Shown here piece after piece: positions 25,850 to 34,428 of a stretch of 64,000 nucleotides of DNA. Position 1 is the first letter of the stretch. Every line of letters starts with the position of its first letter. The stretch is taken from the NCBI RefSeq assembly GCF_024594815.1, contig NZ_JANJOU010000002.1, positions 1 to 64,000 on the forward strand, in the 5' to 3' direction. Below the pieces are notes generated by a model. The model searched no databases and was not told the DNA's origin. It worked only from the letters and a program-made list of their open reading frames with translations. The DNA is from Roseomonas populi (GTDB lineage Bacteria > Pseudomonadota > Alphaproteobacteria > Acetobacterales > Acetobacteraceae). The position numbers and the translations under genes are program-made.

Positions 25850-27229
25850 TCAGCGCCGCTCCACTCTCATGGGCATGCCGCGGGCGGGGCGCAGCGTGAT
25901 CCGCATCTGGAGGCCGGGATCGAAGCCCGGCTCCGGCCGAAGCCGCAGGGCTGGCAGGAGCGTGCCGAGGATGGCTACGGCCTCCTCCAACGCGAAGCCA
26001 AGGCCGATGCAGATGCGGGGGCCGCCTCCGAAGGGCAGCCAGGCGTAGCGATGGCGCGCCTTGGCCGCCGCCGGCTTGAAGCGAGAGGGATCGAAGCGGT
26101 CCGGATCGGGCCAGAGACCTTGCAGGCGGTGGGTGGCGACGACGGGCAGCAGGACGTTGGCCCCGCGCTCCACCCGTTCCCCGCCCAGCATTACCTCACG
26201 GGTGGTGGTGCGGGCGATGATGGGGGCGGGCGGGTAGAGGCGCAGCACCTCCTGCACCGTCTGGCGCGCGCGGGGGAGGGCCGCGACGTGGGACGGCAGG
26301 AGCGTGGCTCCGCCGGTCACGGAGCCGATCTCGGCGAGGAGGCGCGCCTCCTCCTCCGGGTGTTTCGCCAGCAGGTAGAAGGCCCAGGTCAGGGCGAGGG
26401 CGGTGGTCTCGTGCCCCGCGGTGATGAAGGTGAGGAGGTTGTCGGCGATGTCCCGGTCGTCCATCGCCTGGCCCGTCTCCGGGTCGCGCGCGGCGAGGAG
26501 GGAGGCGATGAGGTCGTCGCGCTCCGAGCCGAGGCGCCGGCGCTGTTCGACCAGGCGCAGGAGCTCGCCGCGCAGGTAGTCCCGCGCGCGGGCAGCGCGG
26601 CGCTGGCCGGGGTAGGGGGTCCATGCGGGGGCGCGGGCGAAGGCGAGGGCGATGGACCAGCCCGTGCTCGCCAGGTACTCGGTGATCCCACGCTCCACCC
26701 TGGCGACGTCGATTGCGCCGTGGCCTGAGAGCATGGTTTCCACGATGATGTCGAAGGTGGTCCGCATCATTTCGTGGCCCAGCTCGACCGTACTGCCGGG
26801 TGGCAGGGCCAGCCAGCGGTCCCGCGTGGCGGCCGCGGCGTCCAGCATCGGTTGCAGGAAGCCGTTCACGCGGTCCGGACGGAAGATCGGGGCCACCGCC
26901 CGGCGCTGCCAGCGCCAGCGCTCGCCATCGGCGGTGAGGATGGCATCGCCGAGCGCGGGCGCCAGGGCACGGCGCATGGCGTCCGACTTCACGAAGGCGT
27001 CCACTTCGGTCAGCAGCACGGTCTGGATCAGGTCGGGGCCGGTGACGAAGACGCGCGGCCGGCCCAGCAAGGTGCGGCGGGTGAGGGGCTGCTCGAACGC
27101 CTCCCGCGGCAGGGCTTCCAGCGGGTTGCGGATGATGGCCCGGATCAGAGCGAGGCTGCCGAGCGGCGCCTCCGGCGGGGTGAGACGGGCGAGGTCGGGC
27201 TGGTGTGTGTCCGGCATGGCACCGGGCAT
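25850..27229 (-). CDS. Cytochrome P450
   Basis: A soluble haem monooxygenase of about 459 residues. The I-helix oxygen motif AGHETTALALTW, the K-helix ExxR in QEVLRLYPPAP, and the haem loop FGGGPRICIGLGFA with its cysteine ligand are all intact. I chose the ATG ending at 27229 (MPGAMPDTHQPD) because AGGG lies just before it; earlier in-frame starts give an unstructured leader. No ferredoxin or reductase is encoded nearby, so electrons must come from elsewhere. The substrate is unknown. Confidence 0.93.
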   Translation of the reverse strand: MPGAMPDTHQPDLARLTPPEAPLGSLALIRAIIRNPLEALPREAFEQPLTRRTLLGRPRVFVTGPDLIQTVLLTEVDAFVKSDAMRRALAPALGDAILTADGERWRWQRRAVAPIFRPDRVNGFLQPMLDAAAATRDRWLALPPGSTVELGHEMMRTTFDIIVETMLSGHGAIDVARVERGITEYLASTGWSIALAFARAPAWTPYPGQRRAARARDYLRGELLRLVEQRRRLGSERDDLIASLLAARDPETGQAMDDRDIADNLLTFITAGHETTALALTWAFYLLAKHPEEEARLLAEIGSVTGGATLLPSHVAALPRARQTVQEVLRLYPPAPIIARTTTREVMLGGERVERGANVLLPVVATHRLQGLWPDPDRFDPSRFKPAAAKARHRYAWLPFGGGPRICIGLGFALEEAVAILGTLLPALRLRPEPGFDPGLQMRITLRPARGMPMRVERR

Positions 27230-27360
27230 ATCGCCCTGGGTGGGGGCTGGTTCCAGAGTGAGGCCGGGGTGGCTTCTCATCTCGGCAGGGCGGGGCGATG
27301 CTGCCGCCCGCCCGGAGCGGAGGCCGATCGCCCGGCCCTGTTGAGGCATGGAGAGCGCGG

Positions 27361-27990
27361 ATGATCACGCTGCACACATGGAATACGCCGAACGGGCGCA
27401 AGATCAGCGTGGCGCTGGAGGAGATGGGGCTTCCCTATGAAGTGAGGACCGTGAACATCGGCAAGGACGAGCAGTTCCGGCCGGAGTTCCTGGCGATCAG
27501 CCCCAACAACCGGATCCCCGCCATCGTGGATGACGAGGGGGCGGGCGGGCAGCCGATCAGCATCTTCGAATCGGGGGCGATCCTGCTCTACCTCGGGGAG
27601 AAGACCGGGAAGTTCCTGCCGCCGGACCTTCGCGCGCGGGTGCCGGTGCTGGAGTGGCTGATGTGGCAGATGGGTGGATTCGGGCCCATGCCCGGGCAGG
27701 TGCACCACTTCCTGATGCAGCCGGACGGGCCGGCGAAAGACTACGGCCTCGCCCGCTACGGGAAGGAGACGCGCCGGCTCTATGGCGTGCTGGAGAAGAG
27801 GCTGGCGGGCCGGGACTTCGTGGCGACGCAGGGGGAGCCGAGCGTGGCTGACTTCGCGATCATCGGCTGGGCCTGGCGGCATGAGCGTCACCAGGTGCCT
27901 TTCGACGACCTGCCCAATGTTGCGGCCTGGTATGAGCGGATGATGGCGCGGCCCGGCGTGAGGCGCGGCTTCGAGGTCGCGCTTTCCTGA
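27361..27990 (+). CDS. YfcG-like glutathione transferase / disulfide-bond oxidoreductase
   Basis: A 209-residue GST-fold protein very like YfcG/YghU: a TPNGRKISVALEE start, EQFRPEFLAISPNNRIPAIVD (cis-Pro loop), SIFESGAILLYLGEKTGKFLP and WLMWQMGGFGPMPGQVHHF. Family members have low transferase activity and reduce disulfides using glutathione. The ATG follows directly on a GAGAG-type site. It is divergent from the P450 gene and precedes tRNA-Ser. Confidence 0.92.
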   Translation: MITLHTWNTPNGRKISVALEEMGLPYEVRTVNIGKDEQFRPEFLAISPNNRIPAIVDDEGAGGQPISIFESGAILLYLGEKTGKFLPPDLRARVPVLEWLMWQMGGFGPMPGQVHHFLMQPDGPAKDYGLARYGKETRRLYGVLEKRLAGRDFVATQGEPSVADFAIIGWAWRHERHQVPFDDLPNVAAWYERMMARPGVRRGFEVALS

Positions 27991-28064
27991 CCGGGGAGGT
28001 TTGACGGCAGGCCCCGGGGCGGTTAGAAGCGGGGCCTGCAACGCCGTGTGACTTCCACTCCTGC

Positions 28065-28157
28065 GGAGGGGTGGCCGAGTGGCCGAAGGCGGCGGTTTGC
28101 TAAACCGTTATAGGATGTCAAGTCCTATCGTGGGTTCGAATCCCATCCCCTCCGCCA
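28065..28157 (+). tRNA. tRNA-Ser (anticodon GCT)
   Basis: A complete class II tRNA. The acceptor strands GGAGGGG (28065-28071) and CCCCTCC (28147-28153) pair fully. The anticodon loop TTTGCTAAA lies on stem CGG...CCG. The long variable arm ATAGGA...TCCTAT is typical of serine tRNAs. The T-loop GGGTTCGAATCCC is standard, and CCA is encoded. Anticodon GCT reads AGC/AGU. A decayed integrase lies immediately downstream. Confidence 0.97.
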
Positions 28158-28189
28158 TTTACCCTTGCAAAGCCTAGCTAATCTGCGTC

Positions 28190-28402
28190 ATCCAAATTCC
28201 CTTGCCGAGAGGGAGATCTGGCACGTCCGGGCAGGTGCCGGGTCCCTTTTTGTGCCACCCCCCCCCCGTTCTTGTTCTGTGAGGTGATCGAGGTCGGTCT
28301 CGGTCGTCCGGAGGGAGCTATGCCCGAGGGTTGAACAGGACGTAGATGTTCCCGCCCGCTACGAGCCACCGGACCGCCAACCAGTGCCGCAGGTCGTGAA
28401 CC
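28190..28402 (-). pseudogene. Decayed tyrosine recombinase (phage/island integrase), C-terminal tail
   Basis: On the minus strand, one frame reads FRVHDLRHWLAVRWLVAGG, then NIYVL; HDLRH (28398-28384) is the integrase box II His-x-x-Arg. After a 1-base frame change near 28328, the next frame reads LGHSSLRTTETDLDHL (LGHSS at 28328-28314), the standard integrase C-terminus. In active enzymes the nucleophilic tyrosine occupies the position of the D in ETDLDHL; here the codon is GAC rather than TAC. A run of ten G follows. The frameshift, the lost tyrosine and the lack of a recognisable N-terminal domain show that it is dead. Its place beside tRNA-Ser fits a former integration at the tRNA. Confidence 0.75.
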
Positions 28403-28754
28403 CGGAAGCAGTGAAGGTGCGGCCATGCTCCCGCTCCTGACGCAAGTTGATGGGATCCGGCCGCTCGCGAACCATGGATCGGTCGTAGTCGCGGGCCGGG
28501 TTGCGCGTCCGCCACTCTCAGAAAGCGCGGTTCCTTTTCCCTATACGGCGCAGCGCTACGGGCTGTGATCAGCACGCGCGTTTCGAGGGCTCGCCAGACC
28601 ACAGAAGCTCCGGCCAGAACCACCCGATGCGACCTGCCAAAAACCCTCTTGGCGAGTTAGGCAGGGCAGGGGAGGGCAGGCAAGAAATCGAACGAAGTTA
28701 AGCCTGCTGTACCCTCGACGACGCCGACCGTTTTCGGCAGGCGCGATGGCCCTC
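28403..28754. other. Intergenic stretch without recognisable gene
   Basis: Between the integrase relic and the CLC gene I see no convincing coding sequence. Upstream parts of the same lost integrase may lie here in broken frames. It contains one copy of the 12-base core CGCAGCGCTACG (28549-28560), discussed with the LacI sites, and a GGCAGGGCAGGGGAGGGCAGG purine-rich run near 28663. Confidence 0.5.
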
Positions 28755-30587
28755 TCAGCTAATACCGGCCTCGTCCCGGCGGCGCCGATCAAGCTCCTCG
28801 CCGTAGCGGCGCAGCAGGTGTGCCTCGGTCACGATCCCGATCACGCGCCGCGTCTCCTTGCCGTCCAGGACGGCCAGCACGTCTGCCTCGGCAGCCTCGA
28901 ACAGCGCGAGCGCCTCCTTCACGTTCATGGCCGGCAACAGGGCGCGGTCGCGGAGGTGCAGCAGCGACGAGACCGTGCCGCCCTCGTCGGTGGGGGCCAC
29001 GCCGTGTGCCTCGGCCACTTGGACCATGCCGGCGTACCGCCCGGCCTCGTCCACCACCACGACCTGGGCGCTGGATCCGAGGGGGAAGTCCCGCGTGAAG
29101 GCGGAAAGCCGCGTGTCGGCCCGGATGGTCCGCTCGTTGCGGCGCATCACCTTGCCCACCGTGAGGTCCCGGATCCAGCCGACATCATGCGGGCCTCGGA
29201 TCGCCTCGCCGCGCAGGTGGAAGCGCCAGGTGGCGAAGGAGTAGCCGAAGAGCCGCCGTACGACGATCGCGGCCGTGACCACGGCCACCAGGACCGGCCC
29301 CGCCACCGCGAAGTCTCGCGTGGTCTCCAGCGCAAGAAACGTCATGGCGAGCGGCGCGCCGATCACCGCGGCCCCGAAGGCGCTCATGCCCACGATCGAG
29401 AGGAGCATGGAATCCACGGTCGGCAGAACCGTGGCGGCGGTGACCGCCGCAAAGAGCTTGCCGACGATCGCCCCGAGCAGGATGGACGCGAAGAAGAGGC
29501 CTCCACGGAAACCTGAGCCGATGGAGATGGCGGAAGCGAGCGCCTTCAGGAGGACCAGGACCAACAGGAACTGGAAGGGCAAGTCGGTCAGCAGGACGTC
29601 GTGAAGAACGCCGTGCCCGCTGGACAGCACGCCGGGCGTGACGATCGCCAGGCCGCCGACGAGCAGGCCGCCCGCCGCGGGTCGCAGTGTCTGCCACGGT
29701 ACGCCCCGCCGGATCAGGCCCTCGGCCACGCTCATTCCGCGCATCAGGGCTATTCCGAGCAAGCCACAGAACAGGCCTGTGAGAAGCGCGTAGACGTAGT
29801 CCCCGGCATCCGGTGCGCCGATGGCGCCGGCCGCAGTCTTCACGCCGGCATCGTCAAGCAGGCCCGCGGCCAGGGTGCCCGCCACAGCGCTCGCCAGCAC
29901 GGGCGCGAGGCTGCTCAGGGCGTAGATCCCGATCACCAGCTCGAAAGCGTAGAAGGCGCCCGTGAGCGGCGCATCGAAGGAGGCCGCGATGGCGCCCGCC
30001 GCCCCGCAGCCCACCAGGAGGCGAAGGTCGCTCCGCCGCACCCCGAAGGCCCGCCCTAGCCGGGATGCAATCCCGGCGCCGACCTGGGCATAGGCCGCCT
30101 CCAGCCCGACGGAGGCGCCACCCCCGTTCGAGACGACGTTCTGCGCGGCAACGATCACCCCATCCTTGATCGAGGCGTTTCCACCGTGCAGGGCATTGGC
30201 CTCGATCGGGTCCACCGGCGTGCGCGGGTACCAGCGGGCCAGCACGAGGTTCAGGAGGCCGAGGACGAGGCCGCCAACGGCCGGCAGGAGGAGCAACGGA
30301 AGCGGGGAGATCCGCCGCATGGCGCTTACCCCGTGCTCGGCGCCCTCTCCGAAGAGCAGGATATGAAGCTGCCCAACGGCGCCACCGAGCAGCCGGGCGA
30401 GGACGCCGCTCGCCACCCCCGCCGCGATTGCCAGGACGAGGACGCCGAGCTCGCCCCTCCGGATCCAGGCCCGCAGCGCCGCGAGCCCCCGAGCGGGATG
30501 GGCGACCGTGAGGCGCAGGCGCCGGAGCTGGCGCGCACGCCGCCGGCGCCAGCCGGACAGGCGCACAGCGACGGTCGTGCCCGTCAT
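28755..30587 (-). CDS. CLC chloride channel / antiporter with CBS domains
   Basis: A 610-residue membrane protein. A basic N-terminal tail (RLSGWRRRRARQLRRLRL) is followed by a CLC core with ten or more hydrophobic segments. The gating-glutamate motif is GGGASVGLEAAYAQ (E163), and GFRGGLFFASILLGA is the third selectivity element. The first motif, normally GSGIP, is not obvious (VDPIEANAL). The C-terminal 130 residues form a CBS pair (VGKVMRRNERTIRADTRLSAF; VKEALALFEAAEADVLAVLD) that probably senses a nucleotide. It exchanges or conducts chloride or a related anion. Confidence 0.93.
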   Translation of the reverse strand: MTGTTVAVRLSGWRRRRARQLRRLRLTVAHPARGLAALRAWIRRGELGVLVLAIAAGVASGVLARLLGGAVGQLHILLFGEGAEHGVSAMRRISPLPLLLLPAVGGLVLGLLNLVLARWYPRTPVDPIEANALHGGNASIKDGVIVAAQNVVSNGGGASVGLEAAYAQVGAGIASRLGRAFGVRRSDLRLLVGCGAAGAIAASFDAPLTGAFYAFELVIGIYALSSLAPVLASAVAGTLAAGLLDDAGVKTAAGAIGAPDAGDYVYALLTGLFCGLLGIALMRGMSVAEGLIRRGVPWQTLRPAAGGLLVGGLAIVTPGVLSSGHGVLHDVLLTDLPFQFLLVLVLLKALASAISIGSGFRGGLFFASILLGAIVGKLFAAVTAATVLPTVDSMLLSIVGMSAFGAAVIGAPLAMTFLALETTRDFAVAGPVLVAVVTAAIVVRRLFGYSFATWRFHLRGEAIRGPHDVGWIRDLTVGKVMRRNERTIRADTRLSAFTRDFPLGSSAQVVVVDEAGRYAGMVQVAEAHGVAPTDEGGTVSSLLHLRDRALLPAMNVKEALALFEAAEADVLAVLDGKETRRVIGIVTEAHLLRRYGEELDRRRRDEAGIS

Positions 30588-30633
30588 CAGCGGGCCACCC
30601 CCGGGCCAGACGGCAGGGCGATGGCCCCGCGCA

Positions 30634-31626
30634 TCAGTTGAGGGTGATGCCGGCGTCCCGGATCACGCCGCCCCAGCGCTCGCGCTCGGCACGCAGGAAG
30701 GCGGCGAACTCCGCCGCTCCGCGGAAGCGCACATCGGCGCCCTGGGCTGCCAGCGCCTGCCGCACCTCCGGCTCCTGCAGGGCGGCCTCCATGGCCTTCT
30801 CCAGCTTCTCGATGATTTCGGGCGGCGTGCCCGCCCGCGTCACCAAGCCCTGCCAGCCATAGACCACGAAGTCCGGCAGCCCCGCCTCGGCCGTGGTCGG
30901 CAGGTCAGGCAGGATGGCGCGCCGCGCATCCGAGGTGATGGCGAGAAGCTTCACCTGCCCTGCCTCCACCATCGGCCGCATGATATTGTAGGAATCGATC
31001 ATCATCTGGGTTCGGCCGGTCGCGAGGTCCTGCAGCGCCGGCGCGCTGCCGCGATAGGGAACATGGACGATGTCTGTGCCGGCGCGGCGGTTGAAGAGCT
31101 CCAACGCCAGATGCGAAGGACCGCCAGAGCCGCCAGACCCCGCGTTCAGCGCGCCGGGGCGGGCCTTCGCGTAGTCGATGAACTCGCGCAGCGTGCCCAC
31201 CGGCAGGCGGCTGTGTACGGTGACGACGAGCGGCACCTCCACCGCCTGCGCCACGGGCGCGAAGTCGCGCACCGTGTCGAAGCGCAGGTGCGGGTAGAGG
31301 GCGTTGGTGACGGCGAGATTGCCGACATTGCCGAAGAAAAGGGTGTTCCCGTCGGCCGGCTCCTGGAACAGCACTTCCATTGCCAGATTGCCGTTTGCGC
31401 CGCCGCGGTTCTCGATCACGAAGGGCTGTCCGAGGCGCGAGGCCGCGCGCGGCAGGACGATGCGGCCGACGATGTCCACGCCCCCGCCTGGCGGGAAGCC
31501 GATCAGGACCCGCACGGGGCGATTGGGCCAGGCCTCCGCGCCTTGGGCGCGCGCGCCCGAAGCCAGACCGGGCAGCGCGGCCAGGGAAAGTGCGGTCGTG
31601 GCGAGCCGACGCCGGGTGAGCTTCAT
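30634..31626 (-). CDS. TctC/Bug-family solute receptor next to the sulfatase regulator
   Basis: A 330-residue periplasmic receptor. The signal peptide begins MKLTRRRLATTALSLAALPG (Tat-like paired arginines). Bug motifs are VRVLIGFPPGGGVDIVGR, VIENRGGANGNLAME, IVHVPYRGSAPALQDL and PDLPTTAEAGLPDF. It lies 161 bases downstream of the lacI-type gene on the same strand, with a candidate operator in the gap that also occurs at the sulfatase promoter. That suggests this receptor captures the sulfated substrate or its product. No TctAB subunits are present. Confidence 0.93.
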   Translation of the reverse strand: MKLTRRRLATTALSLAALPGLASGARAQGAEAWPNRPVRVLIGFPPGGGVDIVGRIVLPRAASRLGQPFVIENRGGANGNLAMEVLFQEPADGNTLFFGNVGNLAVTNALYPHLRFDTVRDFAPVAQAVEVPLVVTVHSRLPVGTLREFIDYAKARPGALNAGSGGSGGPSHLALELFNRRAGTDIVHVPYRGSAPALQDLATGRTQMMIDSYNIMRPMVEAGQVKLLAITSDARRAILPDLPTTAEAGLPDFVVYGWQGLVTRAGTPPEIIEKLEKAMEAALQEPEVRQALAAQGADVRFRGAAEFAAFLRAERERWGGVIRDAGITLN

Positions 31627-31742
31627 GCATTCCCTCCTCTGTCGGCCCGCATCCCCGGCGAGCGCTTCGGAGGTCCTTCGGCCCGCATGAGGAGGGACGG
31701 CGGCGCCGTTCGCGCGCGACGGGCATCAGGATGACCCGGGGA

Positions 31743-31756
31743 TCGTAGCGCTGCGA
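31743..31756 (-). promoter_or_regulatory. Candidate LacI-family operator upstream of the TctC gene
   Basis: The minus strand reads TCGCAGCGCTACGA. Its core, CGCAGCGCTACG, is a near-perfect palindrome (CGYAGCGCTRCG) with the central CG pair usual in LacI-family operators. The same 14 bases occur at 32910-32923 in the sulfatase promoter. It is about 117 bases before the receptor start and lies just past the regulator stop. Confidence 0.5.
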
Positions 31757-31787
31757 GAAGGGCTGTCAATGCGATGGGGGCGTCCGA

Positions 31788-32828
31788 TCAACTGCTCCGG
31801 CGCGGAACCAACTCGAAGCCGAGGTCGATCATCCCGGCACGTGCCGGAGGCTCCGCCCCGGCCAGGCGCTCCTGGATCAACCGCCCCACCTCCCGCCCGA
31901 TCGCCTCACCCGGTGGCCGGATGGTGGTCAGCGGCGGCACGCAGGAGGCGCTGAAGCCGAGGTCGCCGAAGCCGACCACCGCCAACCCTCCGGGCACCTC
32001 GATCCCGCGCCGCTGGCACTCGAACAGCGCCCCGAGCGCCATCAGGTCGTTGGAGCAGGCGATCCCGTCGATCCGTGTCCGGCCCGATAGCGCCTCGGCC
32101 AGCAGGCGCCCGCCCAGCTCCGTGCTCGCCCGCTCGGGCGCGCCGAGGATGAGGGGCGCCGCCAGTCCAGCGGCGGCCGCGGCCGCGGCGAAGCCCTCCG
32201 CGCGCTGCCGCGCCCGTCGGTCCTCCTCCATCCTTGCCCCGAGGAAGGCGAAATGCCGGCGGCCGCGCTCGGCAAGGTGCCGAAGCGCCGTCGCGCCGAC
32301 CTCGCGGTGGTGGAAGCCCACCGCAGTGTCGATCGGGCCCCCGCCGCACTCCCAGATCTCGAATACCGGCGCCGAGCTCTCGAGGAGCAGCCGCATCGTG
32401 CCGCGGCCGTGCTCCAGCCCGACCAGCACGACGGCGGCTGGCGCCCAGGACAGGGCGGTCCGCACCAGCCGCTCCTCCCGCGCCGGGTCGTAATCGGTGT
32501 TTCCCAGCAGGAGCTGAAGGCCGGCCGGCTCCAGGGACTGTTGCAGGGCGGAAATCGTGTTGGCGAAGAAGTCGTTCTGGATTGTCGGGACGATCACGCT
32601 CACCGCGCGCGAGCCGGCAGCCGCAAGGCCTCCGGCGACGAGGCTCGGCACATAGCCCAGCGCGTCCACCACCCTCGCGATCCGCGCTCCGACAGCGGGG
32701 GAGACCTGGCCGGGCTTCCGGAGATAGAGCGACACGGTGGAGGGCGAGACCTCCGCGGCCCGCGCGACCTCCGCCATTGTCACGCGCTGCATCCGGCGCC
32801 GGCGGCGCGTGGTCAGTCTCTGGTCCAT
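31788..32828 (-). CDS. LacI-family transcriptional regulator
   Basis: A 346-residue repressor-type protein. The N-terminal helix-turn-helix with hinge is VTMAEVARAAEVSPSTVSLYLRKPG (about 17-41), and a periplasmic-binding-like effector domain covers about 75-346 (VIVPTIQNDFFANTISALQQ; GIACSNDLMALGALFECQRRG; LTTIRPPGEAIGREVGRLI). The start is the ATG of MDQRLTTRRRRR; earlier in-frame codons run into the promoter region. It is divergent from the sulfatase gene and upstream of a TctC receptor, both of which carry the same candidate operator. The inducer is probably the sulfated substrate or its desulfated product. Confidence 0.92.
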   Translation of the reverse strand: MDQRLTTRRRRRMQRVTMAEVARAAEVSPSTVSLYLRKPGQVSPAVGARIARVVDALGYVPSLVAGGLAAAGSRAVSVIVPTIQNDFFANTISALQQSLEPAGLQLLLGNTDYDPAREERLVRTALSWAPAAVVLVGLEHGRGTMRLLLESSAPVFEIWECGGGPIDTAVGFHHREVGATALRHLAERGRRHFAFLGARMEEDRRARQRAEGFAAAAAAAGLAAPLILGAPERASTELGGRLLAEALSGRTRIDGIACSNDLMALGALFECQRRGIEVPGGLAVVGFGDLGFSASCVPPLTTIRPPGEAIGREVGRLIQERLAGAEPPARAGMIDLGFELVPRRSS

Positions 32829-32894
32829 CGGGGGATCCACTGCATGGCGGGGCTCTAGACTAGGTTGGGGCGGTTCGCACGCCGGGTGCGCAGC

Positions 32895-32963
32895 TTGACC
32901 CCGCTTCGATCGCAGCGCTACGAAATCTGCTGGGATCGCCGCCCCGCCGGCGGGACAAGGAGG
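32895..32963 (+). promoter_or_regulatory. Promoter, LacI operator and strong ribosome site of the sulfatase operon
   Basis: TTGACC (32895-32900) and TACGAA (32919-32924), 18 bases apart, form a plausible -35/-10 pair. The palindrome TCGCAGCGCTACGA (32910-32923) covers the spacer end and the -10, so a bound repressor would block RNA polymerase. AAGGAGG (32957-32963) lies 8 bases before the GTG start and fixes that start. Operator use is inferred from the matching copy at 31743-31756. Confidence 0.5.
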
Positions 32964-32971
32964 ACCGGCCC

Positions 32972-34423
32972 GTGGACAAGCCTGCACGCCCGAATATCGT
33001 TTTCGTCATCACGGACCAGCAGCGCTTCGACACGATCGCCGCGGCCGGGTTCGACTACATGACCACTCCCGTGCTCGACCGGCTGGCGAGGGAGGGCGTG
33101 CTCTTCACCCGGATGTACGTCACATCTCCCTCCTGCGCGCCGTCTCGGGCCAGCCTGTTCACGGGCCTCTACCCTCACACCAACGGGGTGTTCCGCAACG
33201 ACGAGCGCTGGACCCATACCTGGGTGCGGCAGCTGGCGGATGCCGGGTACCGCTGCGTGAACGTGGGCAAGATGCACACGCATCCCTTCGAGGAGTCCTT
33301 CGGCTTCCACGAACGCCACGTGGTGGAGAACAAGGACCGCGCCACGCCCCGCCTGCCATATTTCCTGGACAACTGGGACAAGGCCTTCTTAGCCCACGGG
33401 CTGGAGAAGCCGAGCCGCGTGACCTACGCCCGGCGGGAGGACTACCGCGACCGCCTCGGCGCATTCGTGTGGGAGCTGCCTGAGCAACTGCACTCCGACA
33501 ACTTCGTGCCCGGCCTGGCCGCCCACTGGATCGACACGTGGCGCGGGCAAGGTCCCTTCTTCCTGGAGGTGGGCATCCCCGGACCGCACCCGCCGTATGA
33601 CCCCACGCCCGATGTGCTGGAGACGTACAAGGGGCGCGACCTGCCGAAGCCGATCTGGGACCGCGCCGACATCGACAGCCAGCCGACGGCGCTGAAGAAG
33701 CTGCGCGAACAGCACCTCTCCGTGGACCACGATGCGGTGGTGCACCTGGACGAGCCGACGCCGGATCAGACGCAGCGCCAGCGCGAGCACTACTTCGCCA
33801 ACGTTACGATGATCGATACCCAGATCGGCCGGCTGATGGAGGCGCTGGAGCGCCGCGGCGTGCTGCAGGATACGGTGATCATCTTCACCTCCGACCACGG
33901 CGATTGCCTGAACGACCACGGCCACAGCCAGAAATGGACGATGTACGAGCAATCCGTGCGCGTGCCCGCCATCGTCTGGGCGCCGGGCCGCGTCGCGGCG
34001 GGGCGGACCGTCGAGGACCTCGTCTCCCTGTTCGACTTCGGCCCGACCATTCTGGAACTGGCCGGCATCAGCGCCCCGCGCTGGATGGAGGCGCGCTCCC
34101 TGATGCCGTACCTGACCGAGGGCGAGGTCGAGCCGCGGCCCCACGTCTTTGCCGAGCACGCGGGCGACCGCATCCTCAGCGGCACCGAGTTTATGACGAT
34201 GATCCGGGACGACCGCTGGAAGCTCGTCCACTTCGTGGACAGCGAGGAGGGCCAGCTCTTCGACATGCAGGCGGACCCGCAGGAGCTGCGAAACCTCTGG
34301 AACGATCCGGCGCACGAGCCGGTCCGCCGCGCGCTGATCAACGAGATCCTGAAGTGGCGGATCCGCAGCGACCTGAAGACCCAGGGCTGGACGGAGGCCG
34401 TGAAGGACCGCGGCGGGCGCTGA
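32972..34423 (+). CDS. Sulfatase (formylglycine-dependent, alkaline-phosphatase superfamily)
   Basis: A 483-residue hydrolase of sulfate esters. The sulfatase box is CAPSRASLFTGLYP, with C55 as the residue to be oxidised to formylglycine. Metal and phosphate-superfamily residues are D15 in VITDQQRFD, D308-H309 in FTSDHGD and K321 in HSQKWTMYE. No signal peptide is visible, so it is likely cytoplasmic, which fits maturation by the cytoplasmic enzyme encoded 5 bases downstream. The start is GTG with a consensus ribosome site. The alkyl or aryl substrate cannot be predicted. Confidence 0.94.
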   Translation: MDKPARPNIVFVITDQQRFDTIAAAGFDYMTTPVLDRLAREGVLFTRMYVTSPSCAPSRASLFTGLYPHTNGVFRNDERWTHTWVRQLADAGYRCVNVGKMHTHPFEESFGFHERHVVENKDRATPRLPYFLDNWDKAFLAHGLEKPSRVTYARREDYRDRLGAFVWELPEQLHSDNFVPGLAAHWIDTWRGQGPFFLEVGIPGPHPPYDPTPDVLETYKGRDLPKPIWDRADIDSQPTALKKLREQHLSVDHDAVVHLDEPTPDQTQRQREHYFANVTMIDTQIGRLMEALERRGVLQDTVIIFTSDHGDCLNDHGHSQKWTMYEQSVRVPAIVWAPGRVAAGRTVEDLVSLFDFGPTILELAGISAPRWMEARSLMPYLTEGEVEPRPHVFAEHAGDRILSGTEFMTMIRDDRWKLVHFVDSEEGQLFDMQADPQELRNLWNDPAHEPVRRALINEILKWRIRSDLKTQGWTEAVKDRGGR

Positions 34424-34428
34424 CTGCC

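Noticed and set aside
28104-28127. ATAGGA...TCCTAT inverted repeat resembling the GntR site
   Set aside because: It is the variable arm of tRNA-Ser.
28258-28267. Run of ten C
   Set aside because: Considered as a phase-variation tract, but it follows the dead integrase tail and no functional gene crosses it.
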